A stretch of DNA of 64,000 nt from Mobilitalea torta (lineage in GTDB: Bacteria > Bacillota > Clostridia > Lachnospirales > Lachnospiraceae), in contig NZ_JBNPXH010000009.1 of the NCBI RefSeq assembly GCF_050433395.1, positions 62,001-126,000 on the forward strand, in the 5' to 3' direction. Below are positions 16,387 to 25,308 of this stretch, one piece after another (the stretch's first letter is position 1; each line of letters starts with the position of its first letter). The notes under the pieces are model-generated. The model was not told the DNA's origin and made no database searches. It worked only from the letters and a program-made list of their open reading frames with translations. Made by a program: the position numbers and the translations under genes.

Positions 16387-18469
16387 GGTACTTCACCTCC
16401 TCCAACAATTCCGCCGCAAAGCCCAGCAGCTCCTTCCACAGAATATACAGAATAATAAAGGCCAGGACTGCAATAACCATGAATGCTATGGTCAGCAGAA
16501 TATTGCTGACCGTTTTACCCGGGGTATAGCAATGCGTCTCCTTCACCGCCAGGAAAATGAGAACCAGCGTATAGCCGATAATCATAAAATAACATAATCC
16601 ATACAGGAAGCTTTCCTTCTTCGTAAGCACATGGGACACAAGGGTTAATACCGGAATATACGTGATATATCCTGAAAGTGCATACCCAAAAGAAACATAT
16701 ACATTCTTGATGGTACCCTCTCCGTCGTTGATGGAGCTGATGAGATAGCTGCCCACCACAAACAGGATCACCGGCAGGATAACGATAACCGATATCGCCG
16801 CAGGACTCTGCCACTGATTGATTCCTCCCCCAAACACAAAGGAGGTATACAGACGGTATATCATATAGACGATATAAGCTGCTATATACAGGATGGTAGC
16901 TCCTCTCACACTGCCCCGCCGCCCTGTTTTCAGATAATAGATGCCGTCAATGGGATGGCGCAGCATGAATCGGGAATCCACCATCAGCTCCTTGAGCAGC
17001 CGGTGCCTCTTACACTGTTTCTCCCATTCCTCCCGGATGTATTTCCTGTAATTTGATTTTTTCTGAACAAACCACAAGGCCAGTAAGACAATTGCGATGC
17101 CGATGCAGAGCATCAGGATGCGGTCCATATGCTCCCTCAGCCAACTGCTCCGAAGCTCCCAGTAGCATTCCGAGTATTTCCACCCGTCACCCATAATCCT
17201 GTAATGCTCCGCTGCTGTCTCATACTCTCCCAATTCAAACATTGCCTGTGCAAACCCGTTATGTGCCATGTAGGCAGAGGGACTCAGCCGGAGGATTTCC
17301 GTCCATCCCTCCAGGCTGGCGGTATAATCACCCTTATTATAATCCGCCTTTGCTTTATGCAGGAGCTTCGTATAGCTGGTGGGATAATAGGCTTGAATCA
17401 GCGCTCTCTCCTTATCCAGAATATAGATATTATCATTCTCATCCACTTCAATTGCACTGACCACCGCAGTCAATCCATTGCGGTCACTTGCTGCGGCCCT
17501 GCCTCCGAAGAGAATCATCAGCACTCCCGTATCATCAAACTCTTCTATAGACCCCGTATCCGTCACGGCAAAAATATTTCCTTCCGTGGTTACAGCTGCA
17601 TCCACATAATTCTCCTCGCCCCAAATCCTGCCGGAGCGCTGCAACACATTCACCCCGGCCAGATTCAGCTTTTTAAGGGCATCCAAGCTGTCATTCTGGG
17701 TCACGGAATAAATCAGATTGGTATCCGCCACATCCAGAGATACAATATTAGGAGGGGTCCGGAAGAACAGCTTGGCTTTCTGCTCCTCTGTGTAGAAGGT
17801 CTTCTGAAACCATTCGATCAGGTTCAGTCCCTTCGTCTTATTCGCTCCGAAAAACCCGTTAAACCTTCCGTCTTCGCCGAATTGCAGTATTCCCTCATGG
17901 GTTCCCTCGCTGATGGCAAAGATATTGCCGAAGCTGTCCACATCCACCTTCCTCGGCTTAAAGGGACTGGCTCCGTAGATCATATCCTCCGGACGGCCGA
18001 TCCGCTTGACGACTCCGCGCTCCTGAGACAGAAGAACGACCTCAGAAGCCTGATAATCCGCCACATAGACCATCCCATCCTCATCTACGGCAACTCCTGT
18101 GGGATACTTCAGCTCCCCTTCTCCGAGAAAGCTGATTCTGCCCTCCAGCAGATCATATCTCACGATCCTCGCATTGCCGCTGTCTGCAATATATAAAATT
18201 CCGTCCTTGTAATACAGATCCTCCGGTGACTTCATCCCGATTTCCTTCAGATATATTCCTCCCGGAATATAGGCATCCTGGGTACGAAGATATCCAAACC
18301 GGTCCGCGGCAATGGTATAGGTATAAGCCGTGCTTTCAATTGCCCGGACATGCCCCGGACCGCTGCCCGGGAATACGGATATCAATATAAGGATAACTGC
18401 AAGCAAAGTACGCCGGACGGCTCCTCTGTACTTACAGCCTGTATCTGTCCTCTTGTTTTTTCCTGTCAT
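16373..18469 (-). CDS. NHL beta-propeller, TPR and YIP1-domain membrane protein
   Basis: A 698-residue protein with a signal/anchor helix (about 20-40), an NHL-repeat beta-propeller with blades such as DGILYIADSGNARIVRYD and PTGVAVDEDGMVYVADYQAS (about 50-330), a short TPR-like stretch (ADYNKGDYTASLEGWTEILR, about 360-430), a transmembrane helix near 450, and a C-terminal five-helix YIP1-type membrane domain (about 525-690). The ATG at 18469 has AGGAG at good spacing. The outward-facing propeller beside an ABC importer suggests sensing, scaffolding or substrate docking, which is inference. Confidence 0.75.
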   Translation of the reverse strand: MTGKNKRTDTGCKYRGAVRRTLLAVILILISVFPGSGPGHVRAIESTAYTYTIAADRFGYLRTQDAYIPGGIYLKEIGMKSPEDLYYKDGILYIADSGNARIVRYDLLEGRISFLGEGELKYPTGVAVDEDGMVYVADYQASEVVLLSQERGVVKRIGRPEDMIYGASPFKPRKVDVDSFGNIFAISEGTHEGILQFGEDGRFNGFFGANKTKGLNLIEWFQKTFYTEEQKAKLFFRTPPNIVSLDVADTNLIYSVTQNDSLDALKKLNLAGVNVLQRSGRIWGEENYVDAAVTTEGNIFAVTDTGSIEEFDDTGVLMILFGGRAAASDRNGLTAVVSAIEVDENDNIYILDKERALIQAYYPTSYTKLLHKAKADYNKGDYTASLEGWTEILRLSPSAYMAHNGFAQAMFELGEYETAAEHYRIMGDGWKYSECYWELRSSWLREHMDRILMLCIGIAIVLLALWFVQKKSNYRKYIREEWEKQCKRHRLLKELMVDSRFMLRHPIDGIYYLKTGRRGSVRGATILYIAAYIVYMIYRLYTSFVFGGGINQWQSPAAISVIVILPVILFVVGSYLISSINDGEGTIKNVYVSFGYALSGYITYIPVLTLVSHVLTKKESFLYGLCYFMIIGYTLVLIFLAVKETHCYTPGKTVSNILLTIAFMVIAVLAFIILYILWKELLGFAAELLEEVKYRVIT

Positions 18470-18571
18470 ATGAAATCTCCTCACCTCAATCCTCCCCGTA
18501 TGATTCATTACCGCCATCTCCTTCGCCCTGTCACAGACCGAACAGTTCCATGCCTTATCATTTCATGATTC

Positions 18572-18740
18572 GCCCGGCAGAAGCCATATATACTAACGCG
18601 GTGAATATGATTACATAGATATCCATCCGGGCGCAGACCGGGCTTCCCATGATTGCCTGCACTTGGCAATTATGGGATGTTAAAGGCAAGCCCAGATGGA
18701 TATCTATGTAATCATATTCATCTCACAGCCTAAATCACGC
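18572..18740. repeat. Long nested palindrome inside an intergenic repeat (copy 1)
   Basis: A perfect 25-bp inverted repeat (18603-18627 and 18695-18719) encloses GGGCTT/AAGCCC and a further 12-bp stem (CCCATGATTGCC with GGCAATTATGGG). Outside the hairpin, TTCGCCCGGC, TATACTAA-GCGGTGAATAT, ATATCCATC and TCACAGCCTAAATCAC match a second site at about 29609-29690, which lacks the hairpin. It sits between the first permease pair and the NHL-YIP1 gene. Confidence 0.75.
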
Positions 18741-18756
18741 CCATTTACATAGCAAA

Positions 18757-19677
18757 TCATTTCATTCCTGAATGTGACATTGTATTCATGACCCTGGATT
18801 GCAGGATAATAAACAGAATCAGGTTGGGAAGGAACATGATGAGAGATGCTGCTGCCTGAATCCCCAATCCGGCGACGGTATTTCCCGTCATCATCTGTCC
18901 CACCATCCCATTGGCATTGCCTGAGCTGGCAGTCAGAGTAGTCATATAAAAGGAAAAGCTCTTTAACGCCTCATTGTTAATATAATAATTGGAGGCCTCC
19001 ATACTGTTCCAGCTGGACTGGAAGGACAGAATAGCCACCGTAGCAAGAGCCGGGGTGATATTGGGCAGGACTACCTTACGCAGGATATAATAATCGCTGG
19101 CTCCGTCGATCTGTGCAGCCTCCACCACGGAATCCGGGAATTCATCAATAAACTGCTTCACCAGATAGAGTCCCACCGGCATGGCCACCAGGGGCACAAT
19201 ATGAACCAGAAAACGATCCACCATGCCCAGCTTATAAATAATCAAATAGCGAGGTATCGCCACTGCCACCGGCACGAACATCAGGGCCGCTTCATTGATG
19301 CCGAAGAAAGCCTTCTTCAGCCGGTACTTTCTCTTTGACATACAATACGCCGCCATTACGGTAATGGTCAGGGTCAGCAGCACAACCGCCAGGGTCGACA
19401 GAATGCTGTTAAAGAGATAACGGCTCATGGGAATCATTTTGTTCGCCGAGGTTGCCGCCAGGTTGGAAAAGTTCTGCAGGGTCGGACGCAGGGTGATGAA
19501 TTTGGGCGGATAGACCAGCAGCTCATCCAGCGGCTTAAAGGCATTAAAGAAAATAAACACAATGGGCAGGGCGGTGATTACTACTACCGGCAGCAGATAC
19601 AGGTAGAACTTGATCTGGGAACGGTCAAACCGCCTGGGATTAATCCCTATGATTCTGATTTTATTTCGTCTGCGCAT
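18757..19677 (-). CDS. CUT1 sugar ABC transporter permease (MalG type)
   Basis: A 306-residue membrane permease with six helices and the EAA loop EAAQIDGASDYYILRKVVLP near residue 190. The ATG follows GAGGTGG and lies 12 bases after the MalF-type gene. It forms the first permease pair with 19690 and would import an oligosaccharide delivered by the binding proteins at 20597 and 23664. No ATPase gene is present in the locus. Confidence 0.93.
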   Translation of the reverse strand: MRRRNKIRIIGINPRRFDRSQIKFYLYLLPVVVITALPIVFIFFNAFKPLDELLVYPPKFITLRPTLQNFSNLAATSANKMIPMSRYLFNSILSTLAVVLLTLTITVMAAYCMSKRKYRLKKAFFGINEAALMFVPVAVAIPRYLIIYKLGMVDRFLVHIVPLVAMPVGLYLVKQFIDEFPDSVVEAAQIDGASDYYILRKVVLPNITPALATVAILSFQSSWNSMEASNYYINNEALKSFSFYMTTLTASSGNANGMVGQMMTGNTVAGLGIQAAASLIMFLPNLILFIILQSRVMNTMSHSGMK

Positions 19678-19689
19678 AGATACACCACC

Positions 19690-20607
19690 TCAATCCTTAT
19701 CCATAAAAAGTTTCTTGGCAATCTGTGATATCCCCCATACGAAGATCAGAATAATCACAGAAAGCGCCGCCCCATAGCCCATCTCATAACGTACGAAAGC
19801 ATATTCCTCCGCGTGAGTCACCAGCAGCTGCCCGGCGTATCCCGGTGTCGGGTTGGACCCGGACAGCATGACTCCGATGGAGCCGTTCTGAAAGGTGCTC
19901 ACAATGGACATTACCGCACCGAACATCATAAAGGGGCGGATTGCCGGAACCGTCACATAGATAATTTCCTGAAAACGATTCTTCACCCCGTCCAGGTAGG
20001 CAGCTTCATAAAGCTCCCGGTTCACATTGAGAATACCCGCCAGCATTGCCAGAAATCCCACTCCCATGCTGCTCCACAGGCTGACGGCAATCATAATCAG
20101 CAGCAGATACTGGCTGTCCGACAGCCAGAGAATCGGCTTCTGAATCACATCCATCTTCAGCAGCAGCGCATTCAAATACCCCACCTTATCTCCTGCAAAG
20201 ACCACCTGCCATACGGTGGACAGCATGATTCCGCTGGTCATGGAGGGCAGGTACAGAATGATTGCCATGATGGTTCTCGGCACCTTGGTGATCTGCGCCA
20301 GGGACCAGGCCAGGAAGAAGGACAGCAGGTATCCCCCCACCCCCACGATAACAGAGAACTGTACCGTATTGGGAATGGCATTCTCCATGAAGACAGCATC
20401 GTCTGTAAGAATGTTCACGTAATTACCCAGTCCCACCAGATTGGGACTTTCAATGGAATTAAAATCCGTAAAGGAAAGTCCGATGGCGATCACTACCGGG
20501 ATTATAATAAAAATCAGAAATAATGCCGCAAAGGGCAGCTGAAGCCAGAAAATGGAATGATGATCAAAAAACAATTTAATTTTACGCAGCCATTGCTTAT
20601 TCTCCAT
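19690..20607 (-). CDS. CUT1 sugar ABC transporter permease (MalF type)
   Basis: A 305-residue permease with six helices and the EAA-type loop EAAYLDGVKNRFQEIIYVTVP near residue 200. The start (AGGAGGAGG upstream) overlaps the end of the 988-residue binding-protein fusion by 11 bases, indicating tight translational coupling to it. This coupling suggests the fusion, rather than only the classical lipoprotein, is a working subunit of this permease pair. Confidence 0.93.
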   Translation of the reverse strand: MENKQWLRKIKLFFDHHSIFWLQLPFAALFLIFIIIPVVIAIGLSFTDFNSIESPNLVGLGNYVNILTDDAVFMENAIPNTVQFSVIVGVGGYLLSFFLAWSLAQITKVPRTIMAIILYLPSMTSGIMLSTVWQVVFAGDKVGYLNALLLKMDVIQKPILWLSDSQYLLLIMIAVSLWSSMGVGFLAMLAGILNVNRELYEAAYLDGVKNRFQEIIYVTVPAIRPFMMFGAVMSIVSTFQNGSIGVMLSGSNPTPGYAGQLLVTHAEEYAFVRYEMGYGAALSVIILIFVWGISQIAKKLFMDKD

Positions 20608-23563
20608 CGTTACCTCCTCCTGCTCCCTGCTTATCCTTTAATTCCTGGATTAAGTCAACCTTATATTCCTTGACCGGATTTCCATCCTTATCATAATATC
20701 CGAACTCTGTCAGCTTCCTCTTCATCTCCCGGTTGGATGCCAGCAGTGCCTCATCCATCCTGGGCTGGAAGTTCTCACCCTTGGTGACGATATCAATCCA
20801 GGCATTGCTGATCTCCCTCTCCAGGATATAGCTTGCCGGGTGGCGCAGCGCCTCCTTCTGCCAGGACCACTGCTCCAATATGACCTCCCTATGCTTCCTA
20901 GGGTATGAAATCTGATCCAAAGCAATATGATTTGCCGTATTCCAGATGTAATCGGGGCCGTACTTCATCTGAAGGACCGTGGCATAAGCAGCCTGGGTCT
21001 CTCCCGACAGCCACCATTTTAAGAAGCGGTACGACTCATCCGGCATGGGAGTATTGGCAAAAATCATAGCCGCGGTCATATCCGCAGACCAGTACCGGTA
21101 CACCGTCCCGTCCTCCTGGGTCGTTCCCGGAACCAGAGCGATATCCCAGCGTCCGGTCAGCTCCGGCGCTCCTATCTGAAGCTGGAGATAGGTAGCAAAA
21201 TTAGAGATCCCGATGGGAACCGCACCGGAACGGAAGGCGTTGAAGAAGTTGGGGACATTCTGAACCAGGCCGTATACCTGGTATAAATCGATCATCTCCC
21301 GGATGCCCTTCAAGGTATTGGGATCGCTGAAATTGGCATGAAAGCCGTCCTTGGTATAATAATCTCCCCCGTTTTGGAACAGGAAGGCTCCCGTAGATTC
21401 AAAGCTCTTATATCCTACATTGTTGGCCAGGGTAAGATTAAAGTTCATTGCATTCCGGTGGAGGATGGGCATCATTTTCTTGACATCCGCCCAGGTGTCA
21501 GGCACCTCCAGCCCCAGCATATCCAGGATATCCCTGCGGTAGAACAGCACATAGAAATCCTGTGTCTCACTGGCTGCGTAGATTCCCTCATCATAGGCCA
21601 TGGGAGTCAATGACTCGATATTATATTCCTTCCCGTACCAATCCATGAAATCCGCATATTCCAGCAAATTCTTCGCCATACCTCTCATGGCGAATTCCGC
21701 CGGCCGGTAGTAGGATAAGCCTAAAGCAATATCCGGGTTGGACCGGGTGGAGTTAGCAAGGGTGATCTTCTTCTCGTCCGGCATGACGGAGAATACCACA
21801 TCGATTCCCGTATCTTCCGTAAATTTCTGTGCCGTCAGCTCTCTCAGCACCTCCACATACTGCATGGGCTTATTGATCCAGATCGTAAGCTTTTCCGTAC
21901 CGCCCTTGATATCGGAAGACTCATTCATAGTGCCCGAGAAGGAATAGATGAATTGCTTTGCCCCTGTAATCAGTGTGGGCAGTATCCCCGCCTCAGGCGT
22001 AGGCAGATGCTCTCCCGCTCCGTGAAGGTAAAGGCGGTCCAGGCTGAGATTCTGCTCATGTATTTTAGTAAGCGTCAGTGCTGCCAATTGGGAGGCAGAG
22101 TCGGAATCATCGCTTAACAGCGCCATCCGGTTGGGTATCTCCCTTGGCTCGGATGCCAGTCGTTCCAGGTTCTGTGCCGCCAGCATCAGATTGCTGGCAA
22201 AGGAAGGCTCCCTTCCGCCCAGCTCCTTCAGCTCTTCATAGAGCCTCAGCAGGCGGCTGCGCCAATCCTCCAGATCAGTAAGGATATTGGGCATATATTG
22301 CAGAATGTCCCAGGTCCGGTTAGTATCGATCTTTGCCGTATCATCAGAATTGCTTCCCCGGATTTTCTTCATCAGTAAGCCGGTCTGATTGATCTCCTCT
22401 GTGATTTCCATAAGCTCCCGGTAGATTGCGTCCATGGGTCCTGCCGTCACCTTCAGGGCGATGGTATGAACCCCTGCTGTAAGATAAATCCCCATGGGCT
22501 TTTCCTTGCCCAGGGTATGATTTGCATATTTCATCATGCCGGTATGGGAAAACCCGATATCCCTGGCTTCCCGGTAAGGCACCCTTCCGTCAATCTCCAG
22601 GGTGCGGTAGGCGCAGCCCCCTGTCTTCAGCGGCTGGCTGTACTTGAAGCTGATATAATATATCCCGTCCCGGGGAATCTCTGCTTCATAGATGATCTTC
22701 TGTCCTATGGCTTTATTGGACTTATCATCCGTTGCGTTAATCAGTCTGATATAGGGGTTCTTCGGAAGTACTCCCACGTTCTGGACATTGGTTCCTCTGA
22801 TATAGGAATCCGTCTTCGCCCGGTAGTCTTCCCCTTCGATAATAATTATTTTACCGTCATACACGGGAGCATCCTTGTATTCCGACAGGTACTGCTCATA
22901 GCTTATATCCTCCGTCGGAGGCACCAGGGTGACAGCATACAGGAAAAGTTCCTGGTTCTGTGGGGTGATGGACAGCATGTTCTCCCCTGCTTCCAGGTGA
23001 AACCGTTCAGGAGTTCTCTGAAAATGCTCATAGTCCTCCAGATAGGCGGAGTTCGTCACTTCCATCCGATATCCGTCGGGTGTGATTTCATTCCCATACC
23101 GGTCTGCCCTAGGCTCCGATATGTCATCCGCCCACAAAAGGGGGAAGGAACACACCAGTTCCCTTGTTCCGACTCTCACATTCGCGGTATTCTCAAACAG
23201 ACTGTGCTCCGGAGAAGTATATTCCACCAACACCTCATAGTCTCCGGCTTCCAAAACCTCCAGCTTCACATGGCAGGAAGCATCCACCGGCACATAGGTT
23301 CCGTCAGAATCAACCTGTATGCCATCCCCGCTCACCAGGCTCTCCTGGTTCAGTAATATCCTGTAAGATGTCCCCTCGCCGGCAAAGGTCTGCCTCTCTG
23401 CCACTTCCCTGTCCTCCAGCAGAAAGCTTCGCTCCATTGTCTGTATCATGCGGTCCAGCTTGCTTACTTCCACATGTACAAGAATGACCAGGGGAAGAAG
23501 CAGAACGGATATTATCAATAGAAATACATATATTTTAGTTCTAAGAAGCTTCTTTCTCTTCAT
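20597..23563 (-). CDS. Membrane-anchored solute-binding protein fused to carbohydrate-binding-like domains
   Basis: A 988-residue exported protein, about twice the size of a normal family 1 binding protein. A basic N-terminus and one membrane helix (about 8-30) anchor it; there is no lipobox. Two beta-rich domains follow: about 60-220, and about 235-385, which starts IIIEGEDYRAKTDSYIRG and resembles CBM6/35-type modules. A helical linker spans about 390-480 (LTDLEDWRSRLLRLYEELKE). The last 430 residues are a solute-binding protein (LTIWINKPMQYVEVLRELTA, NPDIALGLSYYRPAEFAMRG). It probably captures polysaccharide chains near the membrane for the coupled permeases. Confidence 0.82.
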   Translation of the reverse strand: MKRKKLLRTKIYVFLLIISVLLLPLVILVHVEVSKLDRMIQTMERSFLLEDREVAERQTFAGEGTSYRILLNQESLVSGDGIQVDSDGTYVPVDASCHVKLEVLEAGDYEVLVEYTSPEHSLFENTANVRVGTRELVCSFPLLWADDISEPRADRYGNEITPDGYRMEVTNSAYLEDYEHFQRTPERFHLEAGENMLSITPQNQELFLYAVTLVPPTEDISYEQYLSEYKDAPVYDGKIIIIEGEDYRAKTDSYIRGTNVQNVGVLPKNPYIRLINATDDKSNKAIGQKIIYEAEIPRDGIYYISFKYSQPLKTGGCAYRTLEIDGRVPYREARDIGFSHTGMMKYANHTLGKEKPMGIYLTAGVHTIALKVTAGPMDAIYRELMEITEEINQTGLLMKKIRGSNSDDTAKIDTNRTWDILQYMPNILTDLEDWRSRLLRLYEELKELGGREPSFASNLMLAAQNLERLASEPREIPNRMALLSDDSDSASQLAALTLTKIHEQNLSLDRLYLHGAGEHLPTPEAGILPTLITGAKQFIYSFSGTMNESSDIKGGTEKLTIWINKPMQYVEVLRELTAQKFTEDTGIDVVFSVMPDEKKITLANSTRSNPDIALGLSYYRPAEFAMRGMAKNLLEYADFMDWYGKEYNIESLTPMAYDEGIYAASETQDFYVLFYRRDILDMLGLEVPDTWADVKKMMPILHRNAMNFNLTLANNVGYKSFESTGAFLFQNGGDYYTKDGFHANFSDPNTLKGIREMIDLYQVYGLVQNVPNFFNAFRSGAVPIGISNFATYLQLQIGAPELTGRWDIALVPGTTQEDGTVYRYWSADMTAAMIFANTPMPDESYRFLKWWLSGETQAAYATVLQMKYGPDYIWNTANHIALDQISYPRKHREVILEQWSWQKEALRHPASYILEREISNAWIDIVTKGENFQPRMDEALLASNREMKRKLTEFGYYDKDGNPVKEYKVDLIQELKDKQGAGGGNDGE

Positions 23564-23594
23564 CTTTACCTCCAGGAAGCCATCTAAACTTCAA

Positions 23595-23651
23595 GCGGAT
23601 GTTCCCAATCCGCGTTGATTTTCAGAGGGGGATTTTACTCCCCCTCTGAAA
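23595..23651 (-). terminator. Intercistronic hairpin after the binding-lipoprotein gene
   Basis: A perfect 12-bp stem (23620-23631 with 23640-23651; TTTCAGAGGGGG and complement) directly follows the binding-protein stop codon on the minus strand, with a second small hairpin (GCGGAT...ATCCGC) next to it. Such hairpins after binding-protein genes usually lower downstream expression and stabilise the upstream mRNA. No long T-tract, so a partial terminator is likely. Confidence 0.7.
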
Positions 23652-23663
23652 CAGGCATGAAAA

Positions 23664-25217
23664 TCAGCCGCCAACCTTCTCGTTAAATATCTTCAGCTGC
23701 TCCTGTAACGCAGCGTTTACCTTTGCATCAATCTGGGGAGCTACATCCGCCGCGTTCTTGCGGCCTTCCCGTACATCGCCCAGCATCTGCCATATCTCAT
23801 CATTGAATACCGCATTATATCCGGGAACGATCTTGTTGATATCTCCTCTGATGGAATTCGCCGTGCTCTTATAGAGAGCCTTAAAGCCCTCGGTCAGATG
23901 GGGGTTCTTCTCAAACTTCGCAATCACATCGGGATGCTGTGTGCAGGGAATGAACCAGGTCTTTAACAGCTTCGTGTCGCCTTCCACCACATCCTTGTCG
24001 CCTCTGGCCTCAAAGATATCCAGTCTCTGGAGATTTCCTTCCACTCCGTAGGTCAGCCATTTCAGCAGCTGGAAGGCTGCCTTGGGATCCTGGCAGGTAC
24101 TGGCCAGATAAGAACAGTCCACATGAATCGGGGTCTTAACCGGTGTGTTGGCATCCAGACGGGGATAAGGCCAATAATCCCAACGAACCTTACACTCATT
24201 ACGCATCCAGTTATCATTCCAGGTAGCATTGGTACACAGCAGGGAGATTCCGTTTTTGAAGGTGTAATGATTATCATCCTTACCGGCCTCACCGAACTTC
24301 ATCACATAATCACTATCCATGGGAGTGCTGCCGTCTTCCGCTTTCGGATATTTCATCGCCCATGCGTCAAGTCCGGGAACTGCCCTTAACTCAGCCAGAC
24401 GGTTCATGGCAGGCACCCATTTCTCCGTAAAGTTGAACTTCTGGTTTACATAATCATAAGCGGGATAGAAATATCCATCCTCCTGGGCGGAATATACCTG
24501 GTCCAAATCCTCCAGAGTGGCAGAACCGCAGGTATCTGCAGTAATAGCCTTCTTCAGTATCTCCTCAAATTCAGCCATCGTCCAGTCATAGCCGGGCTTG
24601 TCGATATTCAATTCATCCAGCATATCCAAGTTGATGGTGATACCCATGGCATTCATCTGACAGGGCAGAGCATAGAGCTTTCCGCCATAGGTATAGGGGT
24701 CTGTCATGCCGGAGGGAACATAGGACGCTTCCTCATCCCCAGCCATAAGGTCATTCAGCGGCATAACATATCCGCTTGCCACCTGGGGAGCGAAGTCATT
24801 CCAATCCAGCCACATCAGATCCGGCATGGAATTTGCCGCAGCCTTCTGGGTCAGATACTCATTAAAAGCTCCTCCCGTACTTCCGGGGAAGGGTTCATCC
24901 ACCACCTCAATATTGGGATATTGGGCGCGGAAGGCATCCAATACCGGAACAATTTCCGCCGTCTCCCCTTCGGGGTACGCGATTACTACCTTACCGGCTA
25001 TCTCATATGGATTCTCCTGAGCCGGAGTCTGCTCCTGATTCGGAGTCTGTTCCTTGCCGGGATCCTCTTTCCCTGAATCAGCCGCGCTGGTAGGTGTGTT
25101 ATTTTCCTTGTTCGTGTCCGTTTTTTTCCCATCTGAATTGCTGCAGCCGGTGAATAAAACCGCAAGCATAGTCACCATACAGATGACGGATAACAGTTTC
25201 TGATACATTTTCTTCAT
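23664..25217 (-). CDS. Sugar ABC transporter substrate-binding lipoprotein
   Basis: A 517-residue family 1 extracellular binding protein. The signal MKKMYQKLLSVICMVTMLAV leads to the lipobox LFTGC with Cys25, followed by a Lys/Asp/Thr/Glu/Gln-rich linker with TPNQEQTPAQE. The mature domain includes VVIAYPEGETAEIVPVLDAF and LTQKAAANSMPDLMWLDWND. The ATG at 25217 has AAGGAGG at good spacing; an upstream ATG lacks one. It heads the transporter genes and is followed by a hairpin that would set it at higher level than the permeases. Confidence 0.92.
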   Translation of the reverse strand: MKKMYQKLLSVICMVTMLAVLFTGCSNSDGKKTDTNKENNTPTSAADSGKEDPGKEQTPNQEQTPAQENPYEIAGKVVIAYPEGETAEIVPVLDAFRAQYPNIEVVDEPFPGSTGGAFNEYLTQKAAANSMPDLMWLDWNDFAPQVASGYVMPLNDLMAGDEEASYVPSGMTDPYTYGGKLYALPCQMNAMGITINLDMLDELNIDKPGYDWTMAEFEEILKKAITADTCGSATLEDLDQVYSAQEDGYFYPAYDYVNQKFNFTEKWVPAMNRLAELRAVPGLDAWAMKYPKAEDGSTPMDSDYVMKFGEAGKDDNHYTFKNGISLLCTNATWNDNWMRNECKVRWDYWPYPRLDANTPVKTPIHVDCSYLASTCQDPKAAFQLLKWLTYGVEGNLQRLDIFEARGDKDVVEGDTKLLKTWFIPCTQHPDVIAKFEKNPHLTEGFKALYKSTANSIRGDINKIVPGYNAVFNDEIWQMLGDVREGRKNAADVAPQIDAKVNAALQEQLKIFNEKVGG

Positions 25218-25295
25218 ATTTTCCCTCCTTAAATGATTGGTTATAATATAATATAAGGACAAGCATTGCACAAGCCTTACAATATATCCATTTGT

Positions 25296-25308
25296 TTTAA
25301 CGGTTAAA
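25296..25308. promoter_or_regulatory. Candidate LacI-family operator
   Basis: TTTAAC-G-GTTAAA is a perfect 13-bp odd-centred palindrome overlapping the GH65 stop codon, 80 bases upstream of the binding-protein gene. A related site (TTATCCGTTTAA, 33595-33606; 10 of 12 match) lies just upstream of the lacI-type gene. LacI-type operators often have a central CG in such a palindrome. Confidence 0.4.

Noticed and set aside
17129..18196. A 355-residue plus-strand frame opposite the NHL-YIP1 gene
   Set aside because: It is antisense to well-formed NHL repeats and has no initiation signals.
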